Shown here piece after piece: positions 39,082-47,688 of a stretch of 53,044 bases of DNA; the stretch's first letter is position 1, and each line of letters begins with the position of its first letter. Origin of the DNA: CAZGBT01 sp964524025. GTDB taxonomy: Archaea; Aenigmatarchaeota; Aenigmatarchaeia; CG10238-14; EX4484-224. The notes under the pieces were generated by a model. That model had not been told where the DNA came from. It was given only the letters and a program-made list of their open reading frames with translations, and searched no databases. Position numbers and translations under genes: made by a program. The DNA is taken from the NCBI GenBank assembly GCA_964524025.1, contig CAZGBT010000006.1:1-53044 (forward strand), read 5' to 3'.

Positions 39082-39786
39082 TTATTCTACTTTTGGCTTT
39101 ATTTTTAAAATTGGTGAACCAACAGTTGGATAGCTTATATCTATTAGATCGTGATCTTCCAGAATTTTCGCCCAAGATTCTATTATTTCAACTGGCATAT
39201 TAAGCTTTTTAGAAAGCTTGGAAATCGATATGGATTTATTTTTCTCTATTATTCTTAACATCTCATCTATCTTAGTAAAAACCTTTTCCTTAATTTTTTC
39301 TTTAGAAAGTTTTGTCATTAGGTCAGTTTTCGTCAAAATACCAACCAATTTTTTTTCTCTATTCAAGACTATTACTCTCCTAATCTTGTGCTTCCTCATT
39401 ATTTCAACTACTTTGGTTATCGGTGTTTCATCGTAAACCCAAATTGGCTTTTTCATAACTTCCCTAGTCTTAATTCTCCTAAGCCTTCTAAAATCTTCAG
39501 GAGAAAATTTAACTAGGCTTTCCTTTCCAGTTATTCTCATCAAATCTTTTTCACTAATCTCTCCAACTAATTTATCTTTGCTCATAACAGGCATTCCAGT
39601 TATTTTATGTTTCAAAAGGATTCTTGCTACATCGTAAAGGGTTGAGGTGGGTTTTGTATAAATTACGTTTTTCGTCATAAGATCTTTTGCTAATAATTCT
39701 CTCTCTGCTTTTTTCTTAGTTTTCTTTTTCCTTTTCCTTACTTTCTTCCTCTTTCTAAGAAAAAATTTTAGGATTTTTTCAAGCAT
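39082..39786 (-). CDS. CBS-pair protein with C-terminal winged helix-like region, 234 aa
   Basis: After a very basic N-terminus (FFLRKRKKVRKRKKKTKKKA, 8-27) come two CBS motifs (AKDLMTKNVIYTKPTSTLYD about 34-53; TREVMKKPIWVYDETPITKV about 111-130), each ending in a G.i...D strand (LVGEISEKDLM; LVGILTKTDLM). CBS pairs bind adenine nucleotides. The last 60 residues (SISISKLSKKLNMPVEIIES) look like a winged helix. The combination suggests a nucleotide-responsive DNA or RNA binder. It starts one base after the stop of aIF2-beta, so the two are co-transcribed. Confidence 0.75.
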   Translation of the reverse strand: MLEKILKFFLRKRKKVRKRKKKTKKKAERELLAKDLMTKNVIYTKPTSTLYDVARILLKHKITGMPVMSKDKLVGEISEKDLMRITGKESLVKFSPEDFRRLRRIKTREVMKKPIWVYDETPITKVVEIMRKHKIRRVIVLNREKKLVGILTKTDLMTKLSKEKIKEKVFTKIDEMLRIIEKNKSISISKLSKKLNMPVEIIESWAKILEDHDLIDISYPTVGSPILKIKPKVE

Positions 39787-39787
39787 T

Positions 39788-40195
39788 CTACCTTCCTAAT
39801 GGATATTTGGCGCCGCATGCATCACATTTAATAAAATAAATCCTTCTCTCTTTGATTATTCTCGTATCAGGTTGTCCACATAACTTGCAAAAGACAAATT
39901 CTTTTGCATACTTCTCTATTTTCGATTGAATTGCAGAATGTTTAAGAGTTGATGTAAAAACTAAAGCATTTCCCTGCTCAAAAGCTGGTGTGGCAAGCTC
40001 TCTACATAAAAATTTTGCTAGATGTTTTTTATCCCTTTTAAAAGTTTCTGCTATTTCCTTAAAATTTTTTAGGATAGTTTTCCTTCCTTGATATTCTATA
40101 ACTGCAACAGGCATTTTAAACCTGCTTCCAGTATCTTCACTCTTTTTACAAACTTCTTTTGCTCTTTCTAATAGCTGAAAATAATCAAATTCCAT
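39788..40195 (-). CDS. Translation initiation factor aIF2 subunit beta, 135 aa
   Basis: Part of the heterotrimer carrying initiator tRNA to the ribosome. Signatures: SRFKMPVAVIEYQGRKTILKNF (about 24-45, cited in short as FKMPVAVIEYQGRKT), NFKEIAETFKRDKKHLAKFL and a C-terminal zinc ribbon FVFCKLCGQPDTRIIKERRI (C-x2-C), with CDACGAKYPL (C-x2-C) closing it. 135 residues is the standard archaeal length. Only one base separates it from the downstream CBS gene, and an RPA-like OB protein gene precedes it. Confident by signature. Confidence 0.95.
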   Translation of the reverse strand: MEFDYFQLLERAKEVCKKSEDTGSRFKMPVAVIEYQGRKTILKNFKEIAETFKRDKKHLAKFLCRELATPAFEQGNALVFTSTLKHSAIQSKIEKYAKEFVFCKLCGQPDTRIIKERRIYFIKCDACGAKYPLGR

Positions 40196-40219
40196 AACTT
40201 AATTTAGATTTCAAAATAA

Positions 40220-40948
40220 TTATTCCCTAACTTTTATCCTACCAGCAACTGGTTCAAAAATTTTACCCTCATCAAGCAATTTATCTAAGGTACTTTCAAG
40301 AATTTGTGGTGGCAAATTTATTACTTCAAAAAGTTTTGCGATTTCAACTCCGCTGCCATCGTCAAATTTCTTTATTATACTAAGAACTTTTTCTTCATAA
40401 TTAGGCTCTTCTATAACTTTAAAAGAAAGCATAAAATCCAAGGTTTCTGGGTCTATTCCATATTTATTAAAAGCATAAACCTCGAGCTTTTCTCTATCAA
40501 AAATTTCTGAAAGTTTTTTCAGATCATCCACAATTTTTTTCCTTTCTCTTAATTTCTTTAACAACTCAAGTTTTCTATAAATTTCAAAATTTGGATCTTT
40601 AACTTTTTTTGCTATCTCAGCATTTACGTAAATCTCCCCATCATAGACTCTCACTTTACCTATTATGCAAGCTATATCCCCTATTTCTAATTTATCCAAA
40701 AGCTCTGCTTTTTCTTTAAAAGCTTTAACCCTTATACTTCCAGAAAAGTCGTTAAGAATTATAGAAACATAATTTCCAGAACTAGAAGAAAATTTATCTA
40801 TAACTGTTCCAAAAATATTAACTCTAGAAACTTTTTCTCCAAAAGGTGTTATGACATAGCTAGGCTTTCTACTTTCTCTATCGCCATGCACAAATTTTCC
40901 GTTTACTACATCGAAAATCCTTACCTTAACAGCTGGCAATCTATTCAT
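40220..40948 (-). CDS. RPA32-like single-stranded DNA-binding OB-fold protein, 242 aa
   Basis: PAVKVRIFDVVNGKFVHG (5-22) and VSRVNIFGTVIDKFSSSSGN (about 37-56) begin an OB fold. SIILNDFSGSIRVKAF (about 61-76) and IGDIACIIGKVRVYDGEIYV (about 88-107) are the following strands typical of RPA/RPA32. A helical linker leads to a C-terminal winged helix (EIAKLFEVINLPPQILEST, then LLDEGKIFEPVAGRIKV). That OB-wHTH order is that of RPA2. Its ATG overlaps the MCM stop as ATGA, tying the ssDNA-binding protein to the replicative helicase. I see no second OB fold. Confidence 0.85.
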   Translation of the reverse strand: MNRLPAVKVRIFDVVNGKFVHGDRESRKPSYVITPFGEKVSRVNIFGTVIDKFSSSSGNYVSIILNDFSGSIRVKAFKEKAELLDKLEIGDIACIIGKVRVYDGEIYVNAEIAKKVKDPNFEIYRKLELLKKLRERKKIVDDLKKLSEIFDREKLEVYAFNKYGIDPETLDFMLSFKVIEEPNYEEKVLSIIKKFDDGSGVEIAKLFEVINLPPQILESTLDKLLDEGKIFEPVAGRIKVRE

Positions 40949-43900
40949 AATCTAGCTATAAAACCTGGTTTTGGATGATAAATTAAGCCTTCTTGGCTCA
41001 TTTTCCTTAAAATATCTTCTGCATCTTCTATTCCAGCTTCCTTACATCTCTTTATAACTTCATCTTGTGGTATTTCTTTTCCATAAGTCGATTCTAATTG
41101 CAAGATAATTTCTCTAACAACTCTTATTTTGCTCCTTTGGGCAGCAGTTACCCTTAAACCTTCGGCTCTATCTATATCTATTTGTCCAGTACTGGGTTCA
41201 AAACCAAACTGCCTTAAGGAATAACTCATAAGTCTAATAGCTCTAAGTGCATCTTCCTTAGTTATTTTATCTCTTAACTGAACTTTGGCTGACGCCTCAG
41301 CTAATCTTATTAAAGCTTCTAACTGTCTTGGAGTAATTGAAATTGGAGAATCTTCTCCAGACCTTTGTCTTAAACTTAGATAAAATTCTTTAAGGACTTG
41401 AGCAGCTTCTTCCGTCATTTTAGGATGGCAATGTTTTCTTGCATAAGCTACATACTTTCTAAACAAATCTGGGGGGATTACAGGAGTTGCCTTCTTCAAA
41501 TCAAAAAATCTAGATTGCAGGATATGCTCTGCAATTTTCTTATCTAATTCTGGATTTGGTATATCTCTTAAAGCAAATTTCAGATCGAACCTTGAAAGCA
41601 AAGTTTCTGGGATATCAACTTGCTCTTTTATAGGAACATAAGGGTCGAACCTACCCAATTTTGGATTCCCCCCAGCTAAAATTGCTGTTTGAGCTGGTAA
41701 GGTAGCTACTATGCTCGCTTTGGCTATGCTAATCGTCTGACCCTCCATCGCTTCATGTAATGCAATTTGGTCTTGCTTGTTTATTTTCTCGAACTCGTCA
41801 ATCGCAATTAGACTTTTGTTACACATAACCAAAGCACCTGCCTCCAAAACCCAACCCCCAAGAAATTCTTCATCTCTTACTACCGTTGCGGTTAATCCAA
41901 CCCCCGTATTGTGACAAAGAATTCCGCCAAAACCTCCAACAAAATTCTCATAACCACTTACACAGAGATCATAAACATAACCATTCGTTGGTCTAACATA
42001 TTCTATTTTTTTGATAGGAACAAATGCTATATCTGAATTTATAAGTTTCTTAACCAGCCACACATCTTTCAATAACTCCATTCCTTTCCTAGTCAGCTTA
42101 TATGACTTTCCTCTTTTTTCTACAAAACCTTTTTTAGCAAGTAAGTTATAATACGCTCTTATAGTTTTTTTGCTTTTCTTTTCTATTTTACAAATTTCAT
42201 CAACCGAAAATCCTTTTACTAAAAGTTCAAGCCTCTTATAGAGTAAAGCTTTATTTTTAGAAAAAATTAGGTTCAAACTTTTCTTAGTTACTCTCTTGTA
42301 ACCCGAGGGTTTAAGTCTATTAAACGGAAATGACTTGAAAAATTTCAGTGGTATTCCTTTATATCTTCTTCTTTTTGCTTCTACCAAACCTTTTTGTAAA
42401 TAATGCGGCTTTGGTACCTTCAGTTCGTAGACAATCGTATTTACTATGCTTTCATGGTCCGGAAACTTAATCTTTCCTCTCATTCTTTTTTCCGTAAAAC
42501 TACCTATGATACCATTCAAGAGCAATAAGTATAATATGTCGGACATTAATTGTTTCGATGTGGTTACGCCACTATCACCATCTACCCATCCTCTTAAAAA
42601 TTCCAGTTGCAAATCTGGTCTAACATTAAATACAATTGACGGTACTCCTTTTTCTTTAGCATAATTCTTTAATCCTAAAACATCTCTAAAGAAATGGAAA
42701 ACCAATTTGCTGTTTATTGTAACCACCTTCGCCTTTCCTTTATTAACAATAGTTGGTTTAATCCCAAAAACTTTTTGAATACATTTAACTAACTTTTCAA
42801 TTTTATTCTTCTCCTTTTTGTTAAGAATAAAATGTACTTGCCAGCTTTCCTTGCCACCGTGGAGGAATCCGTCAGCGACGAAAAACCCAAGTATGTAAAG
42901 AAGTTCTTTACATACCTTTATGTATCTAGGTAACTTATGCTTAGTCCTCGGTGTAAATACATAAATGCCGTCCGTTTGGAGATTAAGGATCTTTCTCAAA
43001 CCTTCAAAAAGGTCCAATACATTTATGCGCTTCTTGGGAGAAGGTAACTTAGAAGGAACGATTAATATGTCGCCCGGCCTTAATTCTGATGACTTCTTTT
43101 CTTTTATTCTTCCGTCTTCAAACGTATATAACGAATGGTCATCCGTAACTATAACCTCTCTTCCTGTAGCAAGTTTTATTTTAATTAGCTTCTTGTTTAC
43201 TTTATGTCTGTACACATAGGTTAAAGGTCTCCATTCCATCTTCAAAGTAACTGGATTGAGTACTGGTACTTCTATTATTCTATCAGGCTTTACGAAACCT
43301 TCTTTAACTTTGAACTTGTTAAAGAACTCGTCGCAGAATTCGCCAATAAGTCCTATTTTAACCATACCATTTTCTAACCATATTACAGGATCGTCATAAT
43401 CGATTGAAACCCCTTTTCCACTAACATATTTTCCTCTGGGTATCAAACTGCTAACAACTTTCATTATTTGAGACTTAGCAGTTGAAGGATCTCCTATTAA
43501 TAAAATGTGAATATCTCCTCTAATTCTTGAACCATCAGGCAAAACTTTTGGCTCTCCACCAAATAATTGCAGCAAAATTGCTTCTTTTACTTCTTCTAAT
43601 CCATAAATACCTGGAGCTATAGAAGCTATAAATTTTTGATAAATTTGTGGATCCTTAGCCAATTCCAAAATTTTCTTTTCATCTTCAGGTGAAATTTCTA
43701 TTTCTTCCCATTCTGTTTCGACAGCCTCTACATAATTAGCTTCTATATAAATTTCCATTTGCCTCGATTTAGTACCCCTAACCCTTCTTTGCATTTGTTT
43801 CAAAATTCCAATTACTTTTATCCTGTTGCCAGGATCCGTCTTGTTCTGCATCTTTGGTGAAGTTAAATCTTCTTTCAAATAAACCATTATTTCACTAGGT

Positions 43901-44454
43901 CTTTCTCCAGTAACTATTTCATAAGGTTCCTCTATTACTATCCACCTAGCATCGTAAAGTTTTTGATCGATTAACCTAAAACCTCTCTTAGTACCGCAAA
44001 GCTCGCATTTAGTTGGTGCCACTATAGTCCTTTCCGTTTGAATAACAGAAATCCTATTTCCACATTCTGGACATTCAAAAACGGCTTCAAAAACTTCTGG
44101 CCTAATCTCGCTAGCCCTTTTTACTATACCTTCAACAGCTATTAGCTTGCCTATATGCTCGGCCCTTATATTCCTAATTCTCATTTCTCTATCCTTTGGC
44201 AGATTGAAGAATCTTACTCTAACTGGTAACTTTTCTTCTCTAAAATCAAATTCCTTTATCACTTCCTCAAAAATTTCTATAACTTCTTCCGGGTTTTCTA
44301 ACAAATAATCCGCCAATTCTACATCAAATTTTTCTAAAACAGAAAAATCTACTAAAAGACTTTTCCTGTTTTCATAAAAAATCTCCATCAGTTGGTTTCT
44401 ATAGTATTCGTCAACGAAAGCATACAACTTTTCAAAAATCTCCTCTCTTTCCAT
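40945..44454 (-). CDS. mcm: MCM replicative DNA helicase containing an intein, 1169 aa precursor
   Basis: Archaeal replicative helicase. N-terminal domain with a zinc motif CPECGNRIS...CELCGTKRG (about 128-157), Walker A GDPSTAKSQ (321-329), Walker B SLIAIDEFEK (about 881-890) and the Arg-finger region SRFDLKF (about 954-960). A C-terminal winged helix ends the protein. Between Walker A and Walker B a 500-residue intein (350-849) interrupts YVSGKGV|TGVGLTA. Excision leaves 669 residues, the normal archaeal MCM length. It shares an ATGA overlap with the RPA-like gene and is divergent to nothing. Only one MCM is in the window, so splicing is probably essential. Confidence 0.95.
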   Translation of the reverse strand: MEREEIFEKLYAFVDEYYRNQLMEIFYENRKSLLVDFSVLEKFDVELADYLLENPEEVIEIFEEVIKEFDFREEKLPVRVRFFNLPKDREMRIRNIRAEHIGKLIAVEGIVKRASEIRPEVFEAVFECPECGNRISVIQTERTIVAPTKCELCGTKRGFRLIDQKLYDARWIVIEEPYEIVTGERPSEIMVYLKEDLTSPKMQNKTDPGNRIKVIGILKQMQRRVRGTKSRQMEIYIEANYVEAVETEWEEIEISPEDEKKILELAKDPQIYQKFIASIAPGIYGLEEVKEAILLQLFGGEPKVLPDGSRIRGDIHILLIGDPSTAKSQIMKVVSSLIPRGKYVSGKGVSIDYDDPVIWLENGMVKIGLIGEFCDEFFNKFKVKEGFVKPDRIIEVPVLNPVTLKMEWRPLTYVYRHKVNKKLIKIKLATGREVIVTDDHSLYTFEDGRIKEKKSSELRPGDILIVPSKLPSPKKRINVLDLFEGLRKILNLQTDGIYVFTPRTKHKLPRYIKVCKELLYILGFFVADGFLHGGKESWQVHFILNKKEKNKIEKLVKCIQKVFGIKPTIVNKGKAKVVTINSKLVFHFFRDVLGLKNYAKEKGVPSIVFNVRPDLQLEFLRGWVDGDSGVTTSKQLMSDILYLLLLNGIIGSFTEKRMRGKIKFPDHESIVNTIVYELKVPKPHYLQKGLVEAKRRRYKGIPLKFFKSFPFNRLKPSGYKRVTKKSLNLIFSKNKALLYKRLELLVKGFSVDEICKIEKKSKKTIRAYYNLLAKKGFVEKRGKSYKLTRKGMELLKDVWLVKKLINSDIAFVPIKKIEYVRPTNGYVYDLCVSGYENFVGGFGGILCHNTGVGLTATVVRDEEFLGGWVLEAGALVMCNKSLIAIDEFEKINKQDQIALHEAMEGQTISIAKASIVATLPAQTAILAGGNPKLGRFDPYVPIKEQVDIPETLLSRFDLKFALRDIPNPELDKKIAEHILQSRFFDLKKATPVIPPDLFRKYVAYARKHCHPKMTEEAAQVLKEFYLSLRQRSGEDSPISITPRQLEALIRLAEASAKVQLRDKITKEDALRAIRLMSYSLRQFGFEPSTGQIDIDRAEGLRVTAAQRSKIRVVREIILQLESTYGKEIPQDEVIKRCKEAGIEDAEDILRKMSQEGLIYHPKPGFIARL
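41908..43407 (-). other. Intein with LAGLIDADG homing endonuclease inside MCM, 500 codons
   Basis: Begins with Ser350 (SIDYDDPVIWLENG) and ends GGILCHN with Asn849; the next extein residue is Thr850, a valid nucleophile. The N-terminal splicing region has block B VTDDHSLY (about 436-443). Two LAGLIDADG motifs are visible: LLYILGFFVADGF (about 518-530) and LEFLRGWVDGDSG (about 617-629), each with its acidic residue, so the endonuclease looks intact. A helix-turn-helix-like region (SVDEICKIEKKSKKTIRAYY, before RKGMELLKDV) sits between the endonuclease and the C-terminal splicing block. The insertion interrupts the conserved AAA+ strand YVSGKG-TGVGLTA. Confidence 0.92.
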
Positions 44455-44522
44455 CGTTTATGTATATTAGTTTTTCCTTTAAATGCTTACTGCAAGAAAA
44501 TTTCAAAAAAATGTTAAAAAAG

Positions 44523-45074
44523 CTATTCCTTAACTATTGCTTTTATCTTTTTTAGTTGTTGTATTAACTTCTCTATCGCAACATTTATATCCTTTTTCTT
44601 TCTAGCCCCTGTGCAAACTATTTTTCCTGAGCTAAATAATAAGAATGCAACATTAGGATTTTCCATTCTTAAAACTAAGCCTGGAAACTGCTCTGGTTCA
44701 TATTCCGAATTCTCCAATGTAAAAGCTATTTTATCTAAGTTAAGTCTTGCATCAAGTTTTGTAGAAGCTACTATATTCTCAACTCTAATCTTAAAATCTC
44801 TCGGAATCCTTACCCCAGTTTTTCTTATCAGCTTTATTATTTTCTCAAAGGCTTTTTTAAGATCTTTAGGTGTTCTAGTTCCTGTGCAAACTATTTTTCC
44901 CGAGCTAAAAATTAAAGAAGCTGCTCTTGGTTCTTTCATCCTATAAACAACTCCTGGAAACTGCTCTGGCTCATATTCTACACCTTCACTTAAACTTACA
45001 AGCTTTCCAAGAGGTATTCTTACGTTAAGGCTTGCAGAAGCTACTATATTCTCAATCCTAACTTTTAGCGGCAA
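44523..45074 (-). CDS. TATA-box-binding protein (TBP), 183 aa
   Basis: Binds the TATA box and recruits TFB/RNA polymerase. Two direct repeats of about 90 residues: IENIVASASLNVRIPLGKLV (7-26) and VENIVASTKLDARLNLDKIA (about 98-117), each with YEPEQFPGVVYRM or YEPEQFPGLVLRM and a FSSGKIVCTG strand. This symmetric saddle is diagnostic. Initiation is TTG at 45074, with aggtgat upstream as Shine-Dalgarno. The gene is between MCM and the nuclease-like gene, on the same strand. The acidic C-terminal tail seen in some archaea is short here (KIKAIVKE). Confidence 0.97.
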   Translation of the reverse strand: MPLKVRIENIVASASLNVRIPLGKLVSLSEGVEYEPEQFPGVVYRMKEPRAASLIFSSGKIVCTGTRTPKDLKKAFEKIIKLIRKTGVRIPRDFKIRVENIVASTKLDARLNLDKIAFTLENSEYEPEQFPGLVLRMENPNVAFLLFSSGKIVCTGARKKKDINVAIEKLIQQLKKIKAIVKE

Positions 45075-45077
45075 ACT

Positions 45078-45084
45078 ATCACCT
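45078..45084 (-). promoter_or_regulatory. Shine-Dalgarno site deciding the TTG start of TBP
   Basis: On the minus strand the bases aggtgat (complementary to the 3' end of 16S rRNA) end three bases before TTG at 45074. No ATG exists nearby in this frame, so the site supports a TTG start. Most genes here look leaderless, so this internal operon gene with a real ribosome site stands out. Confidence 0.6.
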
Positions 45085-45086
45085 AT

Positions 45087-45539
45087 TTAAATATCTTCTA
45101 ATTCCACATATTTAAAGGGATTAAGAAGGAATGAATTTAGCTTCCATAAAGGAATTACCAATACGTTGCTTTCTTCAACTATTTCTTCTTCAACGTAAGT
45201 TACTATCAAAGGTGTACATTTTTTCTTCGAAAATTTACAAAACTCGTTAACTCTTTCAAAATGCTTTTCACAAGCTTTTTTAAGTGCAGATTTTTTATAT
45301 CTCCCTTTTTTCCATTTTTTACAATCAACGCAGAAAGTTAGAAGTTTTCCTTCAGCAACTATATCTATTTCATAACATCTTTTAGTTTTAAACCTAACGT
45401 GCAATTTTGTAGAGTAACCATGAAGCTTAAATATGTCTGCTACAAAACTTTCAAAATCTTTCCATTTAGTTTCTTTTAAGGCTTCTTCTATCGTCAAACC
45501 GCTTCTTAATTTTTCCTCAACTTCTTTTACTAAATCCAT
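45087..45539 (-). CDS. PD-(D/E)xK nuclease-like protein (Mrr/RecB-like), 150 aa
   Basis: The catalytic core of the superfamily is recognisable: WKDFESFVADIFKLHGYST (26-44) is the N-terminal helix, and CYEIDIVAEGKLLTFCVDCKKW (about 54-75, cited as EIDIVAEG and FCVDCKKW) supplies D56-like and DxK residues, with the Lys after CVDC. The rest (KACEKHFERVNEFCKF, then TPLIVTYVEEE) completes a small alpha/beta domain. It resembles the archaeal Mrr-like DUFs, and it may be a repair rather than restriction nuclease given adjacency to RNase HII (TAATG overlap) and TBP. Confidence 0.7.
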   Translation of the reverse strand: MDLVKEVEEKLRSGLTIEEALKETKWKDFESFVADIFKLHGYSTKLHVRFKTKRCYEIDIVAEGKLLTFCVDCKKWKKGRYKKSALKKACEKHFERVNEFCKFSKKKCTPLIVTYVEEEIVEESNVLVIPLWKLNSFLLNPFKYVELEDI

Positions 45540-46222
45540 TACATCCTAAAAATTTTCTTAAGAAAATCAAGAATTTTTCTCTGCTTACTCTCAGCTATTA
45601 TATGCTCGGTTGTCTGCCAAGTCGTTCTAACATAATAAGGCATCTTACCTTTTCTTTCTTTGGCTAACTTCTTAAGAAACTCTATAGTTCTTAAATCATG
45701 AGAATAGCCAACTCCAAAGTCGTATCCAACTTTTTTCTTTAACTCTTCAATCTTTCTATCCCTTTCTACTTTAGCGATAATAGAGGCTGCACTTACGATT
45801 GGATAATTTTTATCAGCAAGGTTTTCGCAAATTAGCTCTATATCCTTATTCCTAAGTCTTGAAACTATGAATTCTTTAAATTTCTCCGTATTCAAACCTG
45901 GAGCATCTATTATAACCTTATCAGGTTCTACCATATTAATTATATCTGCCATTTTAATGGCCTCTATTTGATTTAAGCTTATCCCTCTCCTTCTATTAGC
46001 ATCTATTTTTGAAGGCGGAACTATTAGAACTATAACGTTTTCGGCTATTTTTTCTATTTGAGGTGCTAGCTCGCTTCTTTTTTCTGGAGTAAGTTCTTTA
46101 GAATCCTTCACTCCTATCTCTTTTAACTTTTCTATACCTTCTTCGTTAGTAACAACTCCGCAAATAACCAAAGGTCCTATTACAGCCCCCCTTCCTGCTT
46201 CGTCTATCCCTAAAATCCTCAC
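45539..46222 (-). CDS. rnhB: Ribonuclease HII, 227 aa
   Basis: Removes ribonucleotides and RNA primers from DNA. GIDEAGRGAVIGPLV near the N-terminus carries the catalytic Asp-Glu pair, then KVIIDAPG with the third Asp, and AASIIAKVERDRKI and VGYSHD follow. The frame is open to a TTG at 46255; I chose GTG 46222, which gives MRILGIDEAGRG, the family's usual start, and has a TATA element (tttaaata) about 24 bases upstream. The stop TAA overlaps the ATG of the nuclease-like gene as TAATG. Its place beside TBP and MCM makes a replication-linked region. Confidence 0.93.
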   Translation of the reverse strand: MRILGIDEAGRGAVIGPLVICGVVTNEEGIEKLKEIGVKDSKELTPEKRSELAPQIEKIAENVIVLIVPPSKIDANRRRGISLNQIEAIKMADIINMVEPDKVIIDAPGLNTEKFKEFIVSRLRNKDIELICENLADKNYPIVSAASIIAKVERDRKIEELKKKVGYDFGVGYSHDLRTIEFLKKLAKERKGKMPYYVRTTWQTTEHIIAESKQRKILDFLKKIFRM

Positions 46223-46472
46223 GCTTTCAATTATCTTTTTTGTATTTAAATTCAAGCTTATTTAGTAGAACGTTATAATCCTGGATGATAAAAGGGGTAG
46301 GAAGGGTTTTTAAGATAAAAAAGAGTGGTAGATGTTATGAAAGTCAGTTAGAATAAATTGAAAGCGATTAAGGGAGAAAAAGGGAAAAGAAATAGAGACA
46401 AGAGGTCTACTTAATTCAGGCTATAAGTGCTCTTGGTATAATAATAGAAGGCCTAAAGAGGAAAGTGGAAGT
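46223..46472. other. Intergenic region, about 250 bases, longest in the window
   Basis: The left end has the RNase HII TATA element on the minus strand (46243-46250). The middle contains no promoter-like palindrome, tRNA or repeat. The sequence from about 46362 is an open plus-strand frame with protein-like composition, described separately, that runs into the SWIM gene's 3' end. Nothing else is supported here. Confidence 0.4.
46243..46250 (-). promoter_or_regulatory. TATA box of the RNase HII gene
   Basis: On the minus strand tttaaata lies about 24 bases before the GTG start at 46222, placing transcription at the start codon and supporting GTG over the upstream TTG at 46255. Confidence 0.5.
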
Positions 46473-46496
46473 TTAGATAAATTTTTTCTTCTTTAA
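46362..46496 (+). pseudogene. Possible remnant open frame, transposase-like tail
   Basis: A stop-to-stop frame of 44 codons reads ETRGLLNSGYKCSWYNNRRP in part and ends KFFLL. The YNNRRP followed by a short EE...L stretch is reminiscent of the C-terminal YN..RPH..L of DDE integrase-type transposases. There is no start codon, no terminal inverted repeat and no catalytic part, and it overlaps the 3' end of the SWIM gene. It may equally be chance in a low-complexity purine-rich strand. Confidence 0.2.
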
Positions 46497-46718
46497 GAAC
46501 AAACGAGCCGCTATTATATGGCTGCAATCTTTTTGGTGCAAAGCAAAATAATAGCAATCACACGAAAATCTTTTCCTTTCCTTATCAAAAATTACAAAAT
46601 GAACGTCGCTCTCTCCTTTAACCTCAAAATGGATCCTCTTATCGGTCTCCAAAACCTTTTTCACCAGACCTTTTTTAAAAATTAAATAACCCTTCCTCCT
46701 TATCTTTGAAATTTCCAT
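46473..46718 (-). CDS. SWIM zinc-finger domain protein, 81 aa
   Basis: The tail FSCDCYYFALHQKDCSHIIAA (about 52-72, cited in part as CDCYYFALHQKDCSH) is a SWIM motif CxC...CxH that binds zinc and mediates nucleic-acid or protein contacts. The N-terminal strand region (GYLIFKKGLVKKVLETDKRI) is positively charged, and VHFVIFDKERKRFSCDC leads into the finger. Stand-alone SWIM proteins of this size occur in archaea without assigned function. It starts ATG at 46718, divergent from Dph2 over 31 bases, and is alone on this strand before 250 bases of non-coding DNA. Confidence 0.75.
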   Translation of the reverse strand: MEISKIRRKGYLIFKKGLVKKVLETDKRIHFEVKGESDVHFVIFDKERKRFSCDCYYFALHQKDCSHIIAARLFLKKKKFI

Positions 46719-46749
46719 CTAATTTTACTTTAGAAAGCAGATTTTTAGT

Positions 46750-47688
46750 ATGGAAGTCTTGGAGGAAATGAAAAAGAAAGGATGTAAAAAAATATTCCTC
46801 CAATTCGCTGAAGGCTTAACTATCAGAATAGAAAAGATAGTAAAAGAACTGGAAATGAATGGATTTAGCGTAGTGCTATGCATGGAACCTACTTTTGGTC
46901 CATGCGATTTAAGAGAAGATGAAGCCAAAAAATTAGGTTGTGATTGCATCCTGCATATAGGACATCTTAATTATTTCAAACTCAAAACAAAAATTCCAGT
47001 TTATTTCTGGGAATTTGAAATAGAAGTTAAAGATTTCGAATCCTATTTCAAAAAATTTGCAGGAAAAATAGACTGCAAAAAAATAGGCATAGTTGCTAGC
47101 CTACAGTTTTTAAAATTAATCGGAAAAGCAAAGAAGATTTTAGAAGAGATGGGGAAAAAAGTTTTTATTGGAAGTTTTTGTGATAAAAAAGGTTTAATAA
47201 CTGGTTGCAACTTTAAAGCTGCTAAGGAAATTGAGGATTTGGTAGATTGCTTTTTGGTAATTTCAGCCGGAAATTTCCATGCATTAGGTCTTGCTTTAGA
47301 AACTGATAAAAAAGTACTTCTATTTGATGTTGAAAAAAGGAAATTAATTGATATAGAAGTTATAAAGAAAAAGTTTGAAAAGCTTAGAGCCTGGAATTTG
47401 TGCAGCTTTAAAGAAGCTAAAAAGATTGGCTTGATAATTTGCTGGAAGAAAGGTCAGCTTTTCAAGGAATACGAAAAACTTGCAAGTTATTTAAGAAAGA
47501 TGGGAAAGGATGTAATAATTTTGGCAACGGATGAGATAAAACCAGAAAAACTTGAAGGTTTAAGGGTTGATTTCCTAATCAACACAGCCTGCCCTAGAAT
47601 AGGAATAGATGATGTGAAAAGGTTTAAAGTTCCTATAGTAAATCTTAAAGATTTACATAAGGAAGGCTACTTGCCTACCAGCTTTTGA
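46750..47688 (+). CDS. dph2: Diphthamide biosynthesis enzyme Dph2, 312 aa
   Basis: Radical-SAM-type enzyme making the 3-amino-3-carboxypropyl group on a histidine of elongation factor 2. Three spread cysteines, the cluster ligands of Dph2, are in place: FGPCDLRED (C about 58), GLITGCNFKA (about 156) and INTACPRIGIDD (about 285). QFAEGLTIRIEKIVKEL and DCILHIGHLNYF are conserved early motifs. Length and order match archaeal Dph2 homodimers. Its 3' end overlaps the convergent prefoldin gene by 22 bases. Confidence 0.93.
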   Translation: MEVLEEMKKKGCKKIFLQFAEGLTIRIEKIVKELEMNGFSVVLCMEPTFGPCDLREDEAKKLGCDCILHIGHLNYFKLKTKIPVYFWEFEIEVKDFESYFKKFAGKIDCKKIGIVASLQFLKLIGKAKKILEEMGKKVFIGSFCDKKGLITGCNFKAAKEIEDLVDCFLVISAGNFHALGLALETDKKVLLFDVEKRKLIDIEVIKKKFEKLRAWNLCSFKEAKKIGLIICWKKGQLFKEYEKLASYLRKMGKDVIILATDEIKPEKLEGLRVDFLINTACPRIGIDDVKRFKVPIVNLKDLHKEGYLPTSF

